NCBI RefSeq assembly: GCF_000719345.1
Contig: NZ_JOFX01000042.1
Span: 1-64,000 of the forward strand
Length of the DNA stretch: 64,000 nt
Source: Streptomyces sp. NRRL F-2664
GTDB lineage: Bacteria; Actinomycetota; Actinomycetes; Streptomycetales; Streptomycetaceae
Direction: 5' to 3'
Below the pieces are notes generated by a model. It had not been told where the DNA came from and ran no database searches. It was given only the letters and a program-made list of their open reading frames with translations. Made by a program: the position numbers and the translations under genes. Numbering within the stretch: the first letter of the stretch is position 1; every line of letters starts with the position of its first letter. Positions 25,077-33,869 of the stretch are shown here, in pieces.

Positions 25077-25756
25077 GCCGCGCGATTCCCCGTACGTACT
25101 GGGTCGCGGGGACGGCCGTGCTGCTGGCGCTGCTGTTCGCGGCGGCGGCCACGGTCGCCGCGGCGAACGGCGGGTCCGCGGCCCGGCCCGCCTCCGGGGC
25201 CGCCCCGCGCACGCCGGGGCTGCACTCCCCCGACGCCGGCTTCGCCCGGGACATGGCGGTCCATCACCAGCAGGCGGTGGAGATGTCCTTCGTCGTCCGG
25301 GACCGCACCCAGGACGAGGCGGTGCGCACCCTCGCCTACGACATCGCCAACACCCAGGCCAACCAGCGGGGCATGCTCCTGGGCTGGCTGGACCTGTGGG
25401 GGCTGCCGAAGGTGGTGGCCGGTGAGCCGCCGATGTCGTGGATGGGGGGCTCGGCGGGCCACGGCGGGCACGCCGGCCACGGCCCGGCCGGGCCCGGGTC
25501 GCTGATGCCCGGCATGGCCACCAAGGAGGAGCTGGAGCAGCTCGGCGCCGCCTCGGGGCGGGACGCGGAGGTGCTCTTCCTCCAGCTGATGACCGACCAC
25601 CACAAGGGGGGCGTGGCGATGGCCGAGGGGTGTGCGCAGCAGTGCGGGACCCCGGTCGAGCGGGAGCTGGCGCAGGGCATGGTCGACGCGCAGCGCTCCG
25701 AGCTCACCTTGATGGCGGACATGCTGAGGCAGCGCGGAGCCACCCCGCGCGGGTGA
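25073..25756 (+). CDS. DUF305 exported protein
   Basis: A 227-residue protein with an N-terminal signal/anchor (YWVAGTAVLLALLFAAAATV) and a DUF305 domain. That domain is ferritin-like helical in known structures, with two His-rich motifs: FARDMAVHHQQAVEMS and LMTDHHKGGVAMAEG. A Gly/His-rich loop (GHGGHAGHGPAG) lies between them. Related proteins are often associated with copper, but metal identity is unproven here. Start GTG 25073 overlaps the DUF3105 stop by four bases. The pairing of two His-rich extracytoplasmic proteins suggests a joint metal or redox role. Confidence 0.88.
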   Translation: MSRAIPRTYWVAGTAVLLALLFAAAATVAAANGGSAARPASGAAPRTPGLHSPDAGFARDMAVHHQQAVEMSFVVRDRTQDEAVRTLAYDIANTQANQRGMLLGWLDLWGLPKVVAGEPPMSWMGGSAGHGGHAGHGPAGPGSLMPGMATKEELEQLGAASGRDAEVLFLQLMTDHHKGGVAMAEGCAQQCGTPVERELAQGMVDAQRSELTLMADMLRQRGATPRG

Positions 25757-25940
25757 CGGGACACGCTCGTACGGTGGGGGGAGGCGCCCTCTCACCCGTA
25801 CGGGCGTGTACTGCGCCCGACCTGCCCGGCAGTACGGACGGCGGTAGGGCGATCCGGCCGGCCGCACGCACGCGAGAGGGGACGCCCGGCCGGGTGCGCC
25901 CGCAGCCGGCCGCCAACGGCGTGCTGAGGAGGTTTTCTTC

Positions 25941-26360
25941 ATGACCACCGCCGCAGACATCATGCACCCCGGGGCCCAGTGGATACCGGCGCACGAGACG
26001 CTCGACCGGGCGGCCGAGCTGATGGCCCGGCTCGATGTGGGTGCGCTGCCGATCAGCGACTCCGACGAGCGGTTGTGCGGGATCGTCACCGACCGCGACA
26101 TCGTCGTGCACTGCGTGGCGAAGGGCCTGGACCCGTCGAAGACGACGTGCGGGGACATGGCCCGGGGCACCCCGCGCTGGATCGAGGCCGAAGCGGACGT
26201 GTCCGCCGTGCTGGACGAGATGGAGAGCCACCGGATCAAGCGGCTGCCCGTGATCAAGGAAAAGAGGCTGGTCGGCATGATCAGCGAGGCCGACCTCGCC
26301 CAGCACCTGTCCGACGAGCAGCTGGCCGGCTTCGTCGAGAAGGTCTACGCCCGGCAGTGA
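25941..26360 (+). CDS. CBS-domain pair protein
   Basis: A 139-residue protein made of two CBS motifs (first AADIMHPGAQWI to DRDIVVHCV, second GTPRWIEAEADVSAVLDEM to VGMISEADLAQHL). CBS pairs bind adenosine nucleotides and act as energy or redox sensors. No effector domain is attached, so it probably regulates a partner. ATG 25941 has a strong AGGAGG eight bases upstream. It is separated from the DUF305 gene by 184 bases and converges on the hydrolase gene, so it is likely its own transcript. Confidence 0.88.
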   Translation: MTTAADIMHPGAQWIPAHETLDRAAELMARLDVGALPISDSDERLCGIVTDRDIVVHCVAKGLDPSKTTCGDMARGTPRWIEAEADVSAVLDEMESHRIKRLPVIKEKRLVGMISEADLAQHLSDEQLAGFVEKVYARQ

Positions 26361-26376
26361 CGCGGGCCCGTCCCCT

Positions 26377-27306
26377 TCACCCGTCCCCGTCCGCCGTCCC
26401 CCGACCGCCCGTCTCCACCACCGCCCGGGCCACCTGGTCCGGGCGGTCCAGCATGACCAGGTGGCCGGCGGGCTCGGCCACCTCGAACCGGGCGCCCAGC
26501 CGGTCGGCGAGGTCCGCCTGGCGCCCGAGCCAGCGCAGTGCACCGCGCCCGGCCGATCCGTCGTGGCCGGCGAGGACGGTGGCGGGGGCGGTCAGCGGCC
26601 GGGCGGCGCGCAGCACCAGCAGCTCGGCGGCCATGTCCGGGTAGCGGGAGTTCTCCAGCAGCGCGCCGCGCCAGACGCGGCCGGTGCGGTAGCAGCGGCG
26701 TACGAGGTCCCGCGCGGCCGGGTCGCCGCCGCCGGTGCGGGAGGCCCGTACGGTGGCGCGCCGCGCCGCGGGGCCCACCGCGGCCGGCAGGCCGGCCGCC
26801 GTCACGGCCCGGCCGGCGAGGCGTGCCGCGCCGGTGCGCAGCGCCGCCGGCAGAACCGTACGGGGATCCTCCTCGACGCTGGCGTCGACCAGCACCAGGG
26901 CGGCCGTGCGCTCCGGGTGGAGGCGGGCGAAGCCCTCGGTGTGGAAGGCGGCGATCGAGTGCCCGACGACGGTGACCGGGGCTGCGCCCGGCCCGCCGTA
27001 CCCCAGCGCGTCGAGCAGGCCGGCGATCCGGTGGGCCTCCCCGGCGGTCGTGGGCGGGGCGGTGGCCGGGCCGCTCAGGCCGTGCCCGGGGCGGTCGAAG
27101 CGGACGACGGTGCGGCCCGCGGCGACGAGCAGGGCGGCGACCTCGTCCCAGTCGAACCAGGCCATGGCCAGTCCGGCGCTGAGCACGCACACCGGCCCCC
27201 GGCCCTCGACGAGTACGTGCAGCGGCACCCCGCCGACGCGTACGAACGCGCCCGTTCCTCCCCGGCCTGCCGGGTGCGGCGTCCCGGACGGTTCGTACGC
27301 GGTCAT
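26377..27306 (-). CDS. Alpha/beta-hydrolase
   Basis: A 309-residue alpha/beta-hydrolase. FDRPGHGLSGP marks the oxyanion-side loop. The nucleophile elbow is VVGHSIAAF, with Ala where most members have the final Gly. VLAGHDGSAG and AGHLVMLDRP carry the probable acid and the catalytic His. No signal peptide. It may be an esterase, haloperoxidase-like or lactonase enzyme; substrate unknown. ATG 27306 overlaps the TGA of the membrane-protein gene upstream as ATGA, so they form a coupled pair. Confidence 0.85.
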   Translation of the reverse strand: MTAYEPSGTPHPAGRGGTGAFVRVGGVPLHVLVEGRGPVCVLSAGLAMAWFDWDEVAALLVAAGRTVVRFDRPGHGLSGPATAPPTTAGEAHRIAGLLDALGYGGPGAAPVTVVGHSIAAFHTEGFARLHPERTAALVLVDASVEEDPRTVLPAALRTGAARLAGRAVTAAGLPAAVGPAARRATVRASRTGGGDPAARDLVRRCYRTGRVWRGALLENSRYPDMAAELLVLRAARPLTAPATVLAGHDGSAGRGALRWLGRQADLADRLGARFEVAEPAGHLVMLDRPDQVARAVVETGGRGTADGDG

Positions 27307-28004
27307 GTCCGGCGTTCCTTGAGGACGGAGTACGCGAGCAGGACCAGCCAGATCGCCACGAGCAGGACCTGGAGCCGCTGACCGGCCCCCAGCGCCCAGG
27401 TGCCGCGGCCGGCCGTGAACATCGCGATGGCGGACAGGGTCCAGGCGGTGGCGAGCAGCTCCAGGACGACGAGTGCGGGGCCGTAGCGGGCGAGCGGGGC
27501 GAACCAGCCGTAGCGGCGGGCTGCGACGGTGAGGGCCACCAGGCCCACGAGGGCGCCCGTCATGGCGAGGCTGCTGCTGACGGTGTGGGCCTGGTGGGTG
27601 GCGGGTACCAGCCCGGCGGTCTCGCGGGCGGCGCACTCCGGGTCCGCGGTGGGCGTGCAGCTCAGCGGGAGCCATGCGTCGGCCGCGGTGGCCGCGCCGA
27701 AGAGGGTGACACCGGCCCAGCCGACGACCGCCCACGCGCGGCGGGACTCGGCGTACTTCAGCAGCCGTACCAGGGCCAGCAGGCCGCCGGCGAAGGCGAG
27801 CATTCCGGCGGTGAAGTCGGTGGCCCGGAAGAGGCCGCCGAGCGGTTGGTCCTGGGCGGCGAGCTCGCTGACGTACGTCTCGATGGGGTTGAGGCCGGTG
27901 GAGAGGACGACTTCGAGCACCCACGCGGTGTAGGCCGCGCCGGCGAGGCCGATCAGCAGGGCGACCGGCCGGGCGGTGCGCGGAGTGAGCCCATATGGGG
28001 ACAT
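27303..28004 (-). CDS. DUF998 family membrane protein
   Basis: A 233-residue integral membrane protein with about six helices and the DUF998 signature after helix 1 (NPIETYVSELAAQDQPLGGL). A conserved Cys pair lies in the loop LSCTPTADPECAA. No function is assigned to the family. ATG 28004 is preceded by TTAGGA at a good distance; a TTG at 28025 is in frame but less likely. It is the first gene of a two-gene unit with the hydrolase. Confidence 0.85.
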   Translation of the reverse strand: MSPYGLTPRTARPVALLIGLAGAAYTAWVLEVVLSTGLNPIETYVSELAAQDQPLGGLFRATDFTAGMLAFAGGLLALVRLLKYAESRRAWAVVGWAGVTLFGAATAADAWLPLSCTPTADPECAARETAGLVPATHQAHTVSSSLAMTGALVGLVALTVAARRYGWFAPLARYGPALVVLELLATAWTLSAIAMFTAGRGTWALGAGQRLQVLLVAIWLVLLAYSVLKERRT

Positions 28005-28437
28005 AGTGTGACTAATCCTAAGCAAGCTCGGGGTCGTACCTCCGGCCGGACACCCACCCCGGACAGAGTCCCGGCCATGACACGCAGTGCTCGGCGGGCC
28101 GCCCCGGGGCTCCGGCTCCTGCTGCTCGCCGCGCTGCCGCCGGGCGCCGCCGGCATCATGCCGTCCCGGGCCGTCCCGCCGAGGCCCACGCCATGGAGGA
28201 CGTGCCCGCGGGCCGGCGCGTTGCCTCGGCGGGGGCTCCCGGTGCCGGTGCGCGCGGTGGCGCTCGCCACATTCCGGCCGCTCCGCGCCGGTACGCGGGC
28301 CGATCGGGAGCCACCTGCGGGCCGATCGGGAGCCACCTGCCCCGGGCCGGGCGCGCGGGAATTCGGAAGGGCGTTCGCCTCCGGCGTGGCACTCTTGCTG
28401 TGATCACGACAGCCGCGACAAAGGACGCCCCGCCGGT
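28005..28437. other. 433-base stretch without a supported gene
   Basis: It separates the divergent DUF998 and DUF4352-like genes. A 108-codon frame from ATG 28077 to 28403 is open but has only a weak signal-like start and an arginine/proline-rich rest. The stretch holds a perfect 22-bp tandem duplication at 28295-28338. The end of the stretch must contain the promoter for the gene at 28438. Confidence 0.5.
28295..28338. repeat. Perfect 22-bp tandem duplication
   Basis: The unit gcgggccgatcgggagccac followed by ct occurs twice in immediate succession. The copies are identical, which points to a recent slippage or duplication event. Confidence 0.9.
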
Positions 28438-29628
28438 ATGACCACCCCGCCGAACCCGCCCAGCACGCCCACCGGCCCGCCGGCGGAACCCGAGGGCACG
28501 CCCCTTCCCGAGACGGCTCCCACACCGGCCCCCGCCCAGCCGCTCTCGCTCGCCAAGACCCCCGCCCCGGAGTCCGCCGCCTCCGCCGCGGAGCCGGTCG
28601 CCGAAGCGGCCCCCGAGGCGGAAGCGGGCCGGCCCGCCGACGCACCCGCCGCGGCCGGAGCCCCCACCCCCGTCCCTGTGGCGGCCCCGTCGGCGTTCGC
28701 ACCTCCCACTCCGGCCCCCACGCTCCCGCCCGCGCCGTTCGGTGCACCCCCCGCACCCCTCGCTCCGGGCATCCCCGCCCCCGCCGATCCGTGGGCCCGG
28801 CACACCGCCGGCCACGGCGCCGCCGCGTACGGCGGCTACGCGCAGCCCGCCGCCCCGACCACCAACGGCCTGGCGGTCGCGGCCGTGATCGTCGGCGGTT
28901 CCGGCATCGTCTTCGGCTGCGTGCCGTTCCTCTTCTGGCTCGGCGCCATCCTCGCCGTGACCGGCGTGGGCCTGGGCATCGGCGCCATCGTGCGCGCCAA
29001 CAACGGCGCGCCCAACAAGTCGCTGGCCGTCGTCGGCACCGTTCTCGCCGGGGTGGGCATCCTCGCCTCGGTCGGCGGTTTCTTCCTGACCGTCTCGGTC
29101 GTCGACCGGGCCTCCGACCGCATCGAGGCGGGCGCCGAGATCGACGACCTGGACCTCGACGGGCCGTACCCCAGCAGTGAGCCCTCGCCGTCGAAGTCCC
29201 CGTCGCCCTCCCAGGTCCCCGGTCTGACCAGCGCGCTGCCGTTCGGTGAGACCTTCACCTACCCCAACGGCGTCAAGGTGAGCCTGTCGGCGCCGACGAA
29301 GTACGAGCCGAAGGGCATCATCGCCCGCGAACAGGTGAAGAACGCGGTCCAGCTCACCATCACCATCACCAACGGCTCGACCGCACCGCACGAGGTGATC
29401 TACGCCGTGCCCAACGTCCGTGACGACAAGGGCATGACGGCCGAGATGGTCTTCGACAGCGGGGGCGGCGCCAGCGTCCCGAAGATGGTGAAGGGATCGA
29501 TCCTGCCGGGCGAATCCGCCAGCGGCGTCGTGGCGTTCGAGATCCCCGAAGGCACGAAGAGCATCACCGCGGACATCGCCGCCGGAACCCTCCTCGACGA
29601 CGTGAAGTACGCCGGCCCCCTCGGCTGA
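28438..29628 (+). CDS. DUF4190/DUF4352-like membrane-anchored surface protein
   Basis: A 396-residue protein in three parts. Residues 1-140 are a Pro/Ala-rich low-complexity cytoplasmic region. Two membrane helices follow (GLAVAAVIVGGSGIVFGCVP through LGIGAIV, and SLAVVGTVLAGVGILASVGG), the DUF4190 pattern. A Ser/Pro linker leads to an extracytoplasmic DUF4352-like immunoglobulin-type domain (YPNGVKVSLSAPTKYEP, VQLTITITNGS). Such proteins are common in Streptomyces with no known role. ATG 28438 is the only start with a sensible N-terminus. Confidence 0.82.
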   Translation: MTTPPNPPSTPTGPPAEPEGTPLPETAPTPAPAQPLSLAKTPAPESAASAAEPVAEAAPEAEAGRPADAPAAAGAPTPVPVAAPSAFAPPTPAPTLPPAPFGAPPAPLAPGIPAPADPWARHTAGHGAAAYGGYAQPAAPTTNGLAVAAVIVGGSGIVFGCVPFLFWLGAILAVTGVGLGIGAIVRANNGAPNKSLAVVGTVLAGVGILASVGGFFLTVSVVDRASDRIEAGAEIDDLDLDGPYPSSEPSPSKSPSPSQVPGLTSALPFGETFTYPNGVKVSLSAPTKYEPKGIIAREQVKNAVQLTITITNGSTAPHEVIYAVPNVRDDKGMTAEMVFDSGGGASVPKMVKGSILPGESASGVVAFEIPEGTKSITADIAAGTLLDDVKYAGPLG

Positions 29629-29733
29629 CACAGCCGTCCGGCACCGCCCGACGCCCCCGTGCGGCGCGCCGGAAACCCCGGAAGGACACGGGCCCCAGGA
29701 CATCGCGTCAGAAAGACGATTAGACTGGGCCCC

Positions 29734-31488
29734 GTGCCTCAACTACGCCTCGCGCTGAATCAGATCGACTCGCACGTCGGCGCCATCGCCGCCAACGCCG
29801 ACTCGGTCGTCCACTGGACCCGGCACTCCGCCGAGCAGGGCGCCCACCTGGTGGCGTTCCCGGAGATGGTGCTGACCGGGTACCCCGTCGAGGACCTCGC
29901 CCTGCGGGCCTCCTTCGTCGAGGCCTCGCGCAGCGCCCTGCGGGACCTCGCGGAGCGCCTGGCCGCCGAGGGGCTCGGCGAACTGCCGGTCGTCGTCGGC
30001 TACCTCGACCGGACGGAGAGGGCGACGCCCCGGCTCGGGCGCCCGGCCGGCTCTCCGGAGAACGCTGCCGCGGTCCTGCACCGCGGCCGCGTGGTGCTGC
30101 GCTTCGCCAAGCACCACCTGCCCAACTACGGCGTGTTCGACGAGTTCCGGTACTTCGTGCCCGGCGACACCCAGCCGGTGATCCGCGTGCGCGGCGTCGA
30201 CGTGGCCCTGGCCATCTGCGAGGACCTCTGGCAGGACGGCGGCCGCGTACCCGCCACCCGCTCCGCCGGCGCCGGGCTGCTGGTCTCCGTCAACGCCTCA
30301 CCGTACGAGCGCAACAAGGACGACGTCCGCCTCGAACTGGTGCGCAAGCGCGCCCAGGAGGCCGGCTGCACCCTGGCCTACCTGGCGATGATGGGCGGCC
30401 AGGACGAGCTGGTCTTCGACGGCGACTCGATCGTCGTCGGCGCCGACGGCGAGGTCATCGCCCGCGCCCCGCAGTTCTCCGAGGGCTGCGTCCTGGTCGA
30501 CCTCGACCTGCCGGCCGCGCGCGCCGACGCCCCCGAGGGGGTGGTGGACGACGGGCTGCGCATCGACCGCGTCGTCCTGTCCGAGGAGCCGGTGGAGGCG
30601 TACGAGCCGGTCGTGCCCGGCGGCTACGCCGACCGCCTCGACGACGACGAGGAGGTCTACGACGCACTGGTCGTGGGCCTGCGCGCGTACGTGCGGAAGA
30701 ACGGATTCCGCTCCGTCCTGGTCGGGCTCTCCGGAGGGATCGACTCGGCGCTCGTCGCCGCCGTCGCATGCGACGCGATCGGCGCGCAGAACGTGTACGG
30801 GGTCTCCATGCCCTCGAAGTACTCCTCGGAGCACTCCAAGGGCGACGCGGCCGACCTGGCCGAGCGCACCGGCCTGAACTTCCGGACGGTGCCGATCGAG
30901 CCGATGTTCGACGCCTACATGGGCGCGCTCGGTCTGACCGGCCTGGCCGAGGAGAACCTCCAGTCGCGGCTGCGCGGCACGCTGCTGATGGCCCTGTCCA
31001 ACCAGGAGGGCCACATCGTGCTGGCCCCCGGCAACAAATCGGAGCTGGCCGTCGGCTACTCCACCCTGTACGGCGACTCGGTGGGCGCCTACGGCCCGAT
31101 CAAGGACGTCTACAAGAGCGACGTCTTCCGGCTCGCCCGGTACCGCAACCGGGCGGCCGCCGAGCGCGGCGAGACCCCGCCGATCCCGGAGAACTCCATC
31201 ATGAAGCCGCCCAGCGCCGAGCTGCGCCCCGGGCAGGTGGACACGGACTCGCTGCCGGACTATCCGGTGCTCGACGCGATCCTGGCCCTGTACGTGGACC
31301 GCGACCAGGGGCTGGAGGAGATCGTGGCCGCAGGCTTCGACGCCGAGCTGGTCGCGAAGACGCTGCGGATGGTCGACACGGCCGAGTACAAGCGCCGCCA
31401 GTACCCGCCGGGCACGAAGATCTCCGCGAAGGGCTTCGGCAAGGACCGCCGCCTGCCGATCACGAACGGCTGGCGCGAGCAGGCGTAG
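29734..31488 (+). CDS. nadE: Glutamine-dependent NAD+ synthetase
   Basis: A 584-residue two-domain enzyme that amidates nicotinate adenine dinucleotide to NAD+. The N-terminal nitrilase-type glutaminase domain has the Glu in FPEMVLTGYP, the Lys in KHHLPNYGVFDEFRYF and the catalytic Cys in LAICEDLWQDG. The C-terminal synthetase domain has the PP-loop GLSGGIDSALVA and LAPGNKSELAVGY. I chose GTG 29734 (MPQLRLALNQID); the frame remains open upstream without family similarity. A perfect hairpin terminator follows 14 bases after the stop. Confidence 0.95.
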   Translation: MPQLRLALNQIDSHVGAIAANADSVVHWTRHSAEQGAHLVAFPEMVLTGYPVEDLALRASFVEASRSALRDLAERLAAEGLGELPVVVGYLDRTERATPRLGRPAGSPENAAAVLHRGRVVLRFAKHHLPNYGVFDEFRYFVPGDTQPVIRVRGVDVALAICEDLWQDGGRVPATRSAGAGLLVSVNASPYERNKDDVRLELVRKRAQEAGCTLAYLAMMGGQDELVFDGDSIVVGADGEVIARAPQFSEGCVLVDLDLPAARADAPEGVVDDGLRIDRVVLSEEPVEAYEPVVPGGYADRLDDDEEVYDALVVGLRAYVRKNGFRSVLVGLSGGIDSALVAAVACDAIGAQNVYGVSMPSKYSSEHSKGDAADLAERTGLNFRTVPIEPMFDAYMGALGLTGLAEENLQSRLRGTLLMALSNQEGHIVLAPGNKSELAVGYSTLYGDSVGAYGPIKDVYKSDVFRLARYRNRAAAERGETPPIPENSIMKPPSAELRPGQVDTDSLPDYPVLDAILALYVDRDQGLEEIVAAGFDAELVAKTLRMVDTAEYKRRQYPPGTKISAKGFGKDRRLPITNGWREQA

Positions 31489-31501
31489 GCGTCCGCGCAC
31501 G

Positions 31502-31533
31502 GAGGGGCCCGCCACCGGTGTGGCGGGCCCCTC
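31502..31533. terminator. Rho-independent-type terminator after nadE
   Basis: A perfect 14-bp stem (gaggggcccgccac with gtggcgggcccctc) closes a CGGT tetraloop and is followed by TTT. It sits between the convergent nadE and EEP genes and can serve both. Confidence 0.85.
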
Positions 31534-31559
31534 TTTCCGGGGGCTGTCGGTTCCCCCGG

Positions 31560-32588
31560 CTACTTCGCGACCGTCAGCCGCGCGGCGACCGGCAGGTGGT
31601 CGCTGCCGGTGCGGGGCAGGGTCCAGGAGGCCTCGGGCCGGATCCCGCGGACCATGATCTGGTCGATGCGGGCCATCGGGAACTGCGCCGGCCAGCTGAA
31701 GCCGAAGCCGTCGCCGGCCGCGCCCTGGGTGGAGCGCATCTGCGAGGTGACCTCGGACAGGGCACGGTCGTTCATGGTGCCGTTCAGGTCGCCGAGGAGG
31801 ACGACCTTCTTCAGCGGTTCTGCGGCGAGCGCGGCGCCCAGCGCGTCGGCGCTGTCGTCGCGCTGGTTGGCAGTGAAGCCGGCATTGAGCTTGACGCGGA
31901 CCGAGGGCAGGTGGGCCACGAAGGCCGCGACCTCGCCCTGCGGGGTGGCGACGGTGGCCCGCATGGCCCGGGTCCAGCCCATCCTGATGTCGACGGGCGC
32001 GCTGCCGCTCAGCGGGTACTTGCTCCACAGCCCGACGGTGCCTTCGACCGAGTGGTACTTGTACGTGGCCGCCAGCGCCTTCTCGTACACGGGGACCGCA
32101 CTGCCCTTGAGCTCGGTCAGGGCCAGGACGTCGGCGCCGGAGCGGGCGACGGAGGCGGCGGTGCCGCGCGGGTCGGGGTTGTCGGCGTCGACGTTGTGGG
32201 TGGCGACGACGAGGTCGCCGCCGGTGCCGGACTTGTCGAAGACCAGGCCCCCGAAGAGGTTCAGCCAGACCACCGCGGGCAGCAGGACCGCGACCAGCGC
32301 GGTCGCCGACCGGCGCAGGACGGCCCCCACCAGCAGGACCGGTACGGCCAGGCCCAGCCAGGGCAGGAAGGTCTCGGTGAGACTGCCGAGGTTGCCGACG
32401 TCGTTGGGCAGCTCGGCGTGGAAGATCATGACCAGCGACAGCAGGACCGCGACCGCGGCGAGGACCGGTCCGCGCCGCCAGATCCCCGGGTCCCGGCGCA
32501 GTTCGGCCAGCCGGCGCCGGAAGCGGGACGGGGAGGGCTCGGGCTCCGAGCCGCCGTTCCCCGGTTCCGTCCTGTACGCCTGTGCCAT
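31560..32588 (-). CDS. Membrane-anchored endonuclease/exonuclease/phosphatase-family protein
   Basis: A 342-residue protein. A polar N-terminus is followed by three membrane helices (about residues 42-58, 73-92 and 94-115) and then an extracytoplasmic EEP domain. The domain shows VVATHNVDADNPD, the metal-binding Glu in LALTELKG, VVLLGDLNGTMND and the catalytic His in GSDHLPVAARL. The family includes nucleases and phospholipid or sphingomyelin phosphodiesterases; the membrane location suggests a surface phosphodiesterase. It converges on nadE and is divergent from panB. Confidence 0.85.
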   Translation of the reverse strand: MAQAYRTEPGNGGSEPEPSPSRFRRRLAELRRDPGIWRRGPVLAAVAVLLSLVMIFHAELPNDVGNLGSLTETFLPWLGLAVPVLLVGAVLRRSATALVAVLLPAVVWLNLFGGLVFDKSGTGGDLVVATHNVDADNPDPRGTAASVARSGADVLALTELKGSAVPVYEKALAATYKYHSVEGTVGLWSKYPLSGSAPVDIRMGWTRAMRATVATPQGEVAAFVAHLPSVRVKLNAGFTANQRDDSADALGAALAAEPLKKVVLLGDLNGTMNDRALSEVTSQMRSTQGAAGDGFGFSWPAQFPMARIDQIMVRGIRPEASWTLPRTGSDHLPVAARLTVAK

Positions 32589-32876
32589 GCCACTGCCCTC
32601 ACTGCCGTGCTCGCGCTCCGTCCCCGCCCCTTGACCCTAGGCGATGAAGCGGAGCCTTCCGTGCCGTACGTCACGACCGTCCGTCACGGTCGCACGCCGG
32701 GGAGGACGAACGGTTGAACGCACGGGGTTCCGCTTGTCACGAAACGCGCACATTGGCGACCCCGGCCCGGCGGCCGGCGCGCACCACTTCCGCCCACCCC
32801 CACGGGGATGCCACCATGGTGGGTGAGTCCGGGGACACCGTGAGGGTGCCTCGAGATCACACAAGGAGCAGTTGCC

Positions 32877-33746
32877 ATGACGCATGCCGTTTCGCCTGCC
32901 CGCGAACCCGCAGCCGCCGCCTCCCCCACCCTGTACGGAGGCACGGGCACCCGGCGCATCACCGTCCGCGACCTGACCCTCGCCAAGGAACGCGGCGAGA
33001 AGTGGCCCATGCTCACCGCCTACGACGCGATGACCGCGTCGGTCTTCGACGAGTCCGGCATCCCGGTGATCCTCGTCGGCGACTCGATGGGCAATTGCCA
33101 CCTCGGTTTCGACTCCACCGTCCCGGTGACGATGGACCACATGACCATGCTGTCGGCGGCCGTCGTGCGCGGCACCAGCCGCGCCCTGGTCATCGGCGAC
33201 ATGCCGTTCGGGTCGTACCAGGAAGGCCCCGTGCAGGCGCTGCGCAGCGCGACCCGCCTGGTCAAGGAGGCCGGGGTGGGCGCCGTGAAGCTGGAGGGCG
33301 GCGAGCGCTCGCTGGCGCAGACCGAGCTGATCGTGCAGTCCGGCATCCCGGTGATGTCCCACCTGGGGCTGACCCCGCAGTCCGTCAACGCCATGGGCTA
33401 CCGGGTCCAGGGCCGCGGCGACGAGGCCGCGCACCAGCTGCTGCGCGACGCGAAGGCCGCGCAGGACGCGGGCGCCTTCGCGGTGGTGCTGGAGCTCGTC
33501 CCGGCCGAGCTGGCCGCCGAGGTCACCCGGTCCCTGCACATCCCGACCGTGGGCATCGGCGCGGGCGCCGAGTGCGACGCCCAGGTCCTGGTGTGGACCG
33601 ACATGATGGGTCTGACCGGCGGGAGGATGCCGAAGTTCGTCAAGCAGTACGCGAAGCTGCGCGAGACGATGACGGACGCGGCGAAGGCCTTCGCCGAGGA
33701 CGTCGTCGGGGGAACGTTCCCGCAGGAGCAGCACGCCTTCCACTGA
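32877..33746 (+). CDS. panB: 3-methyl-2-oxobutanoate hydroxymethyltransferase
   Basis: A 289-residue enzyme that transfers a hydroxymethyl group from 5,10-methylene-THF to 2-oxoisovalerate, the first committed step to pantothenate and CoA. Diagnostic blocks are MLTAYDAMTASVFDESGI, LVGDSMGN (metal-binding Asp), AVKLEGGE and GIGAGAECDAQVLVW. ATG 32877 follows AAGGAG at eight bases. The gene stands alone and is closed by a 14-bp hairpin; other pan genes are not in the window. Confidence 0.96.
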   Translation: MTHAVSPAREPAAAASPTLYGGTGTRRITVRDLTLAKERGEKWPMLTAYDAMTASVFDESGIPVILVGDSMGNCHLGFDSTVPVTMDHMTMLSAAVVRGTSRALVIGDMPFGSYQEGPVQALRSATRLVKEAGVGAVKLEGGERSLAQTELIVQSGIPVMSHLGLTPQSVNAMGYRVQGRGDEAAHQLLRDAKAAQDAGAFAVVLELVPAELAAEVTRSLHIPTVGIGAGAECDAQVLVWTDMMGLTGGRMPKFVKQYAKLRETMTDAAKAFAEDVVGGTFPQEQHAFH

Positions 33747-33776
33747 CGCGTACACCGGTGTGACCTGCACCGCTCC

Positions 33777-33809
33777 GACAGCCCGCCGACGCCCCGTCGG
33801 CGGGCTGTC
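33777..33809. terminator. panB terminator
   Basis: A perfect 14-bp stem, gacagcccgccgac with gtcggcgggctgtc, closes a five-base loop. It is followed by degenerate TGTCGTACGT repeats to about 33850, which form the leader of the ABC exporter. Confidence 0.8.
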
Positions 33810-33869
33810 GTACGTCTGTCGTACGTTTGTCGGTCGTCTGTCGGTGCTTTGTCAGTGGCGGGTGCTCCC

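Noticed and set aside
28077..28403. Possible 108-residue exported protein
   Set aside because: A weak signal-like start is followed by Arg/Pro-rich sequence across a fresh tandem duplication. No family and no clear ribosome site.
33806..33860. TGTCGTACGT repeats after panB as a regulatory array
   Set aside because: Only two clear copies plus degenerate ones, immediately after the terminator. Too weak to call.
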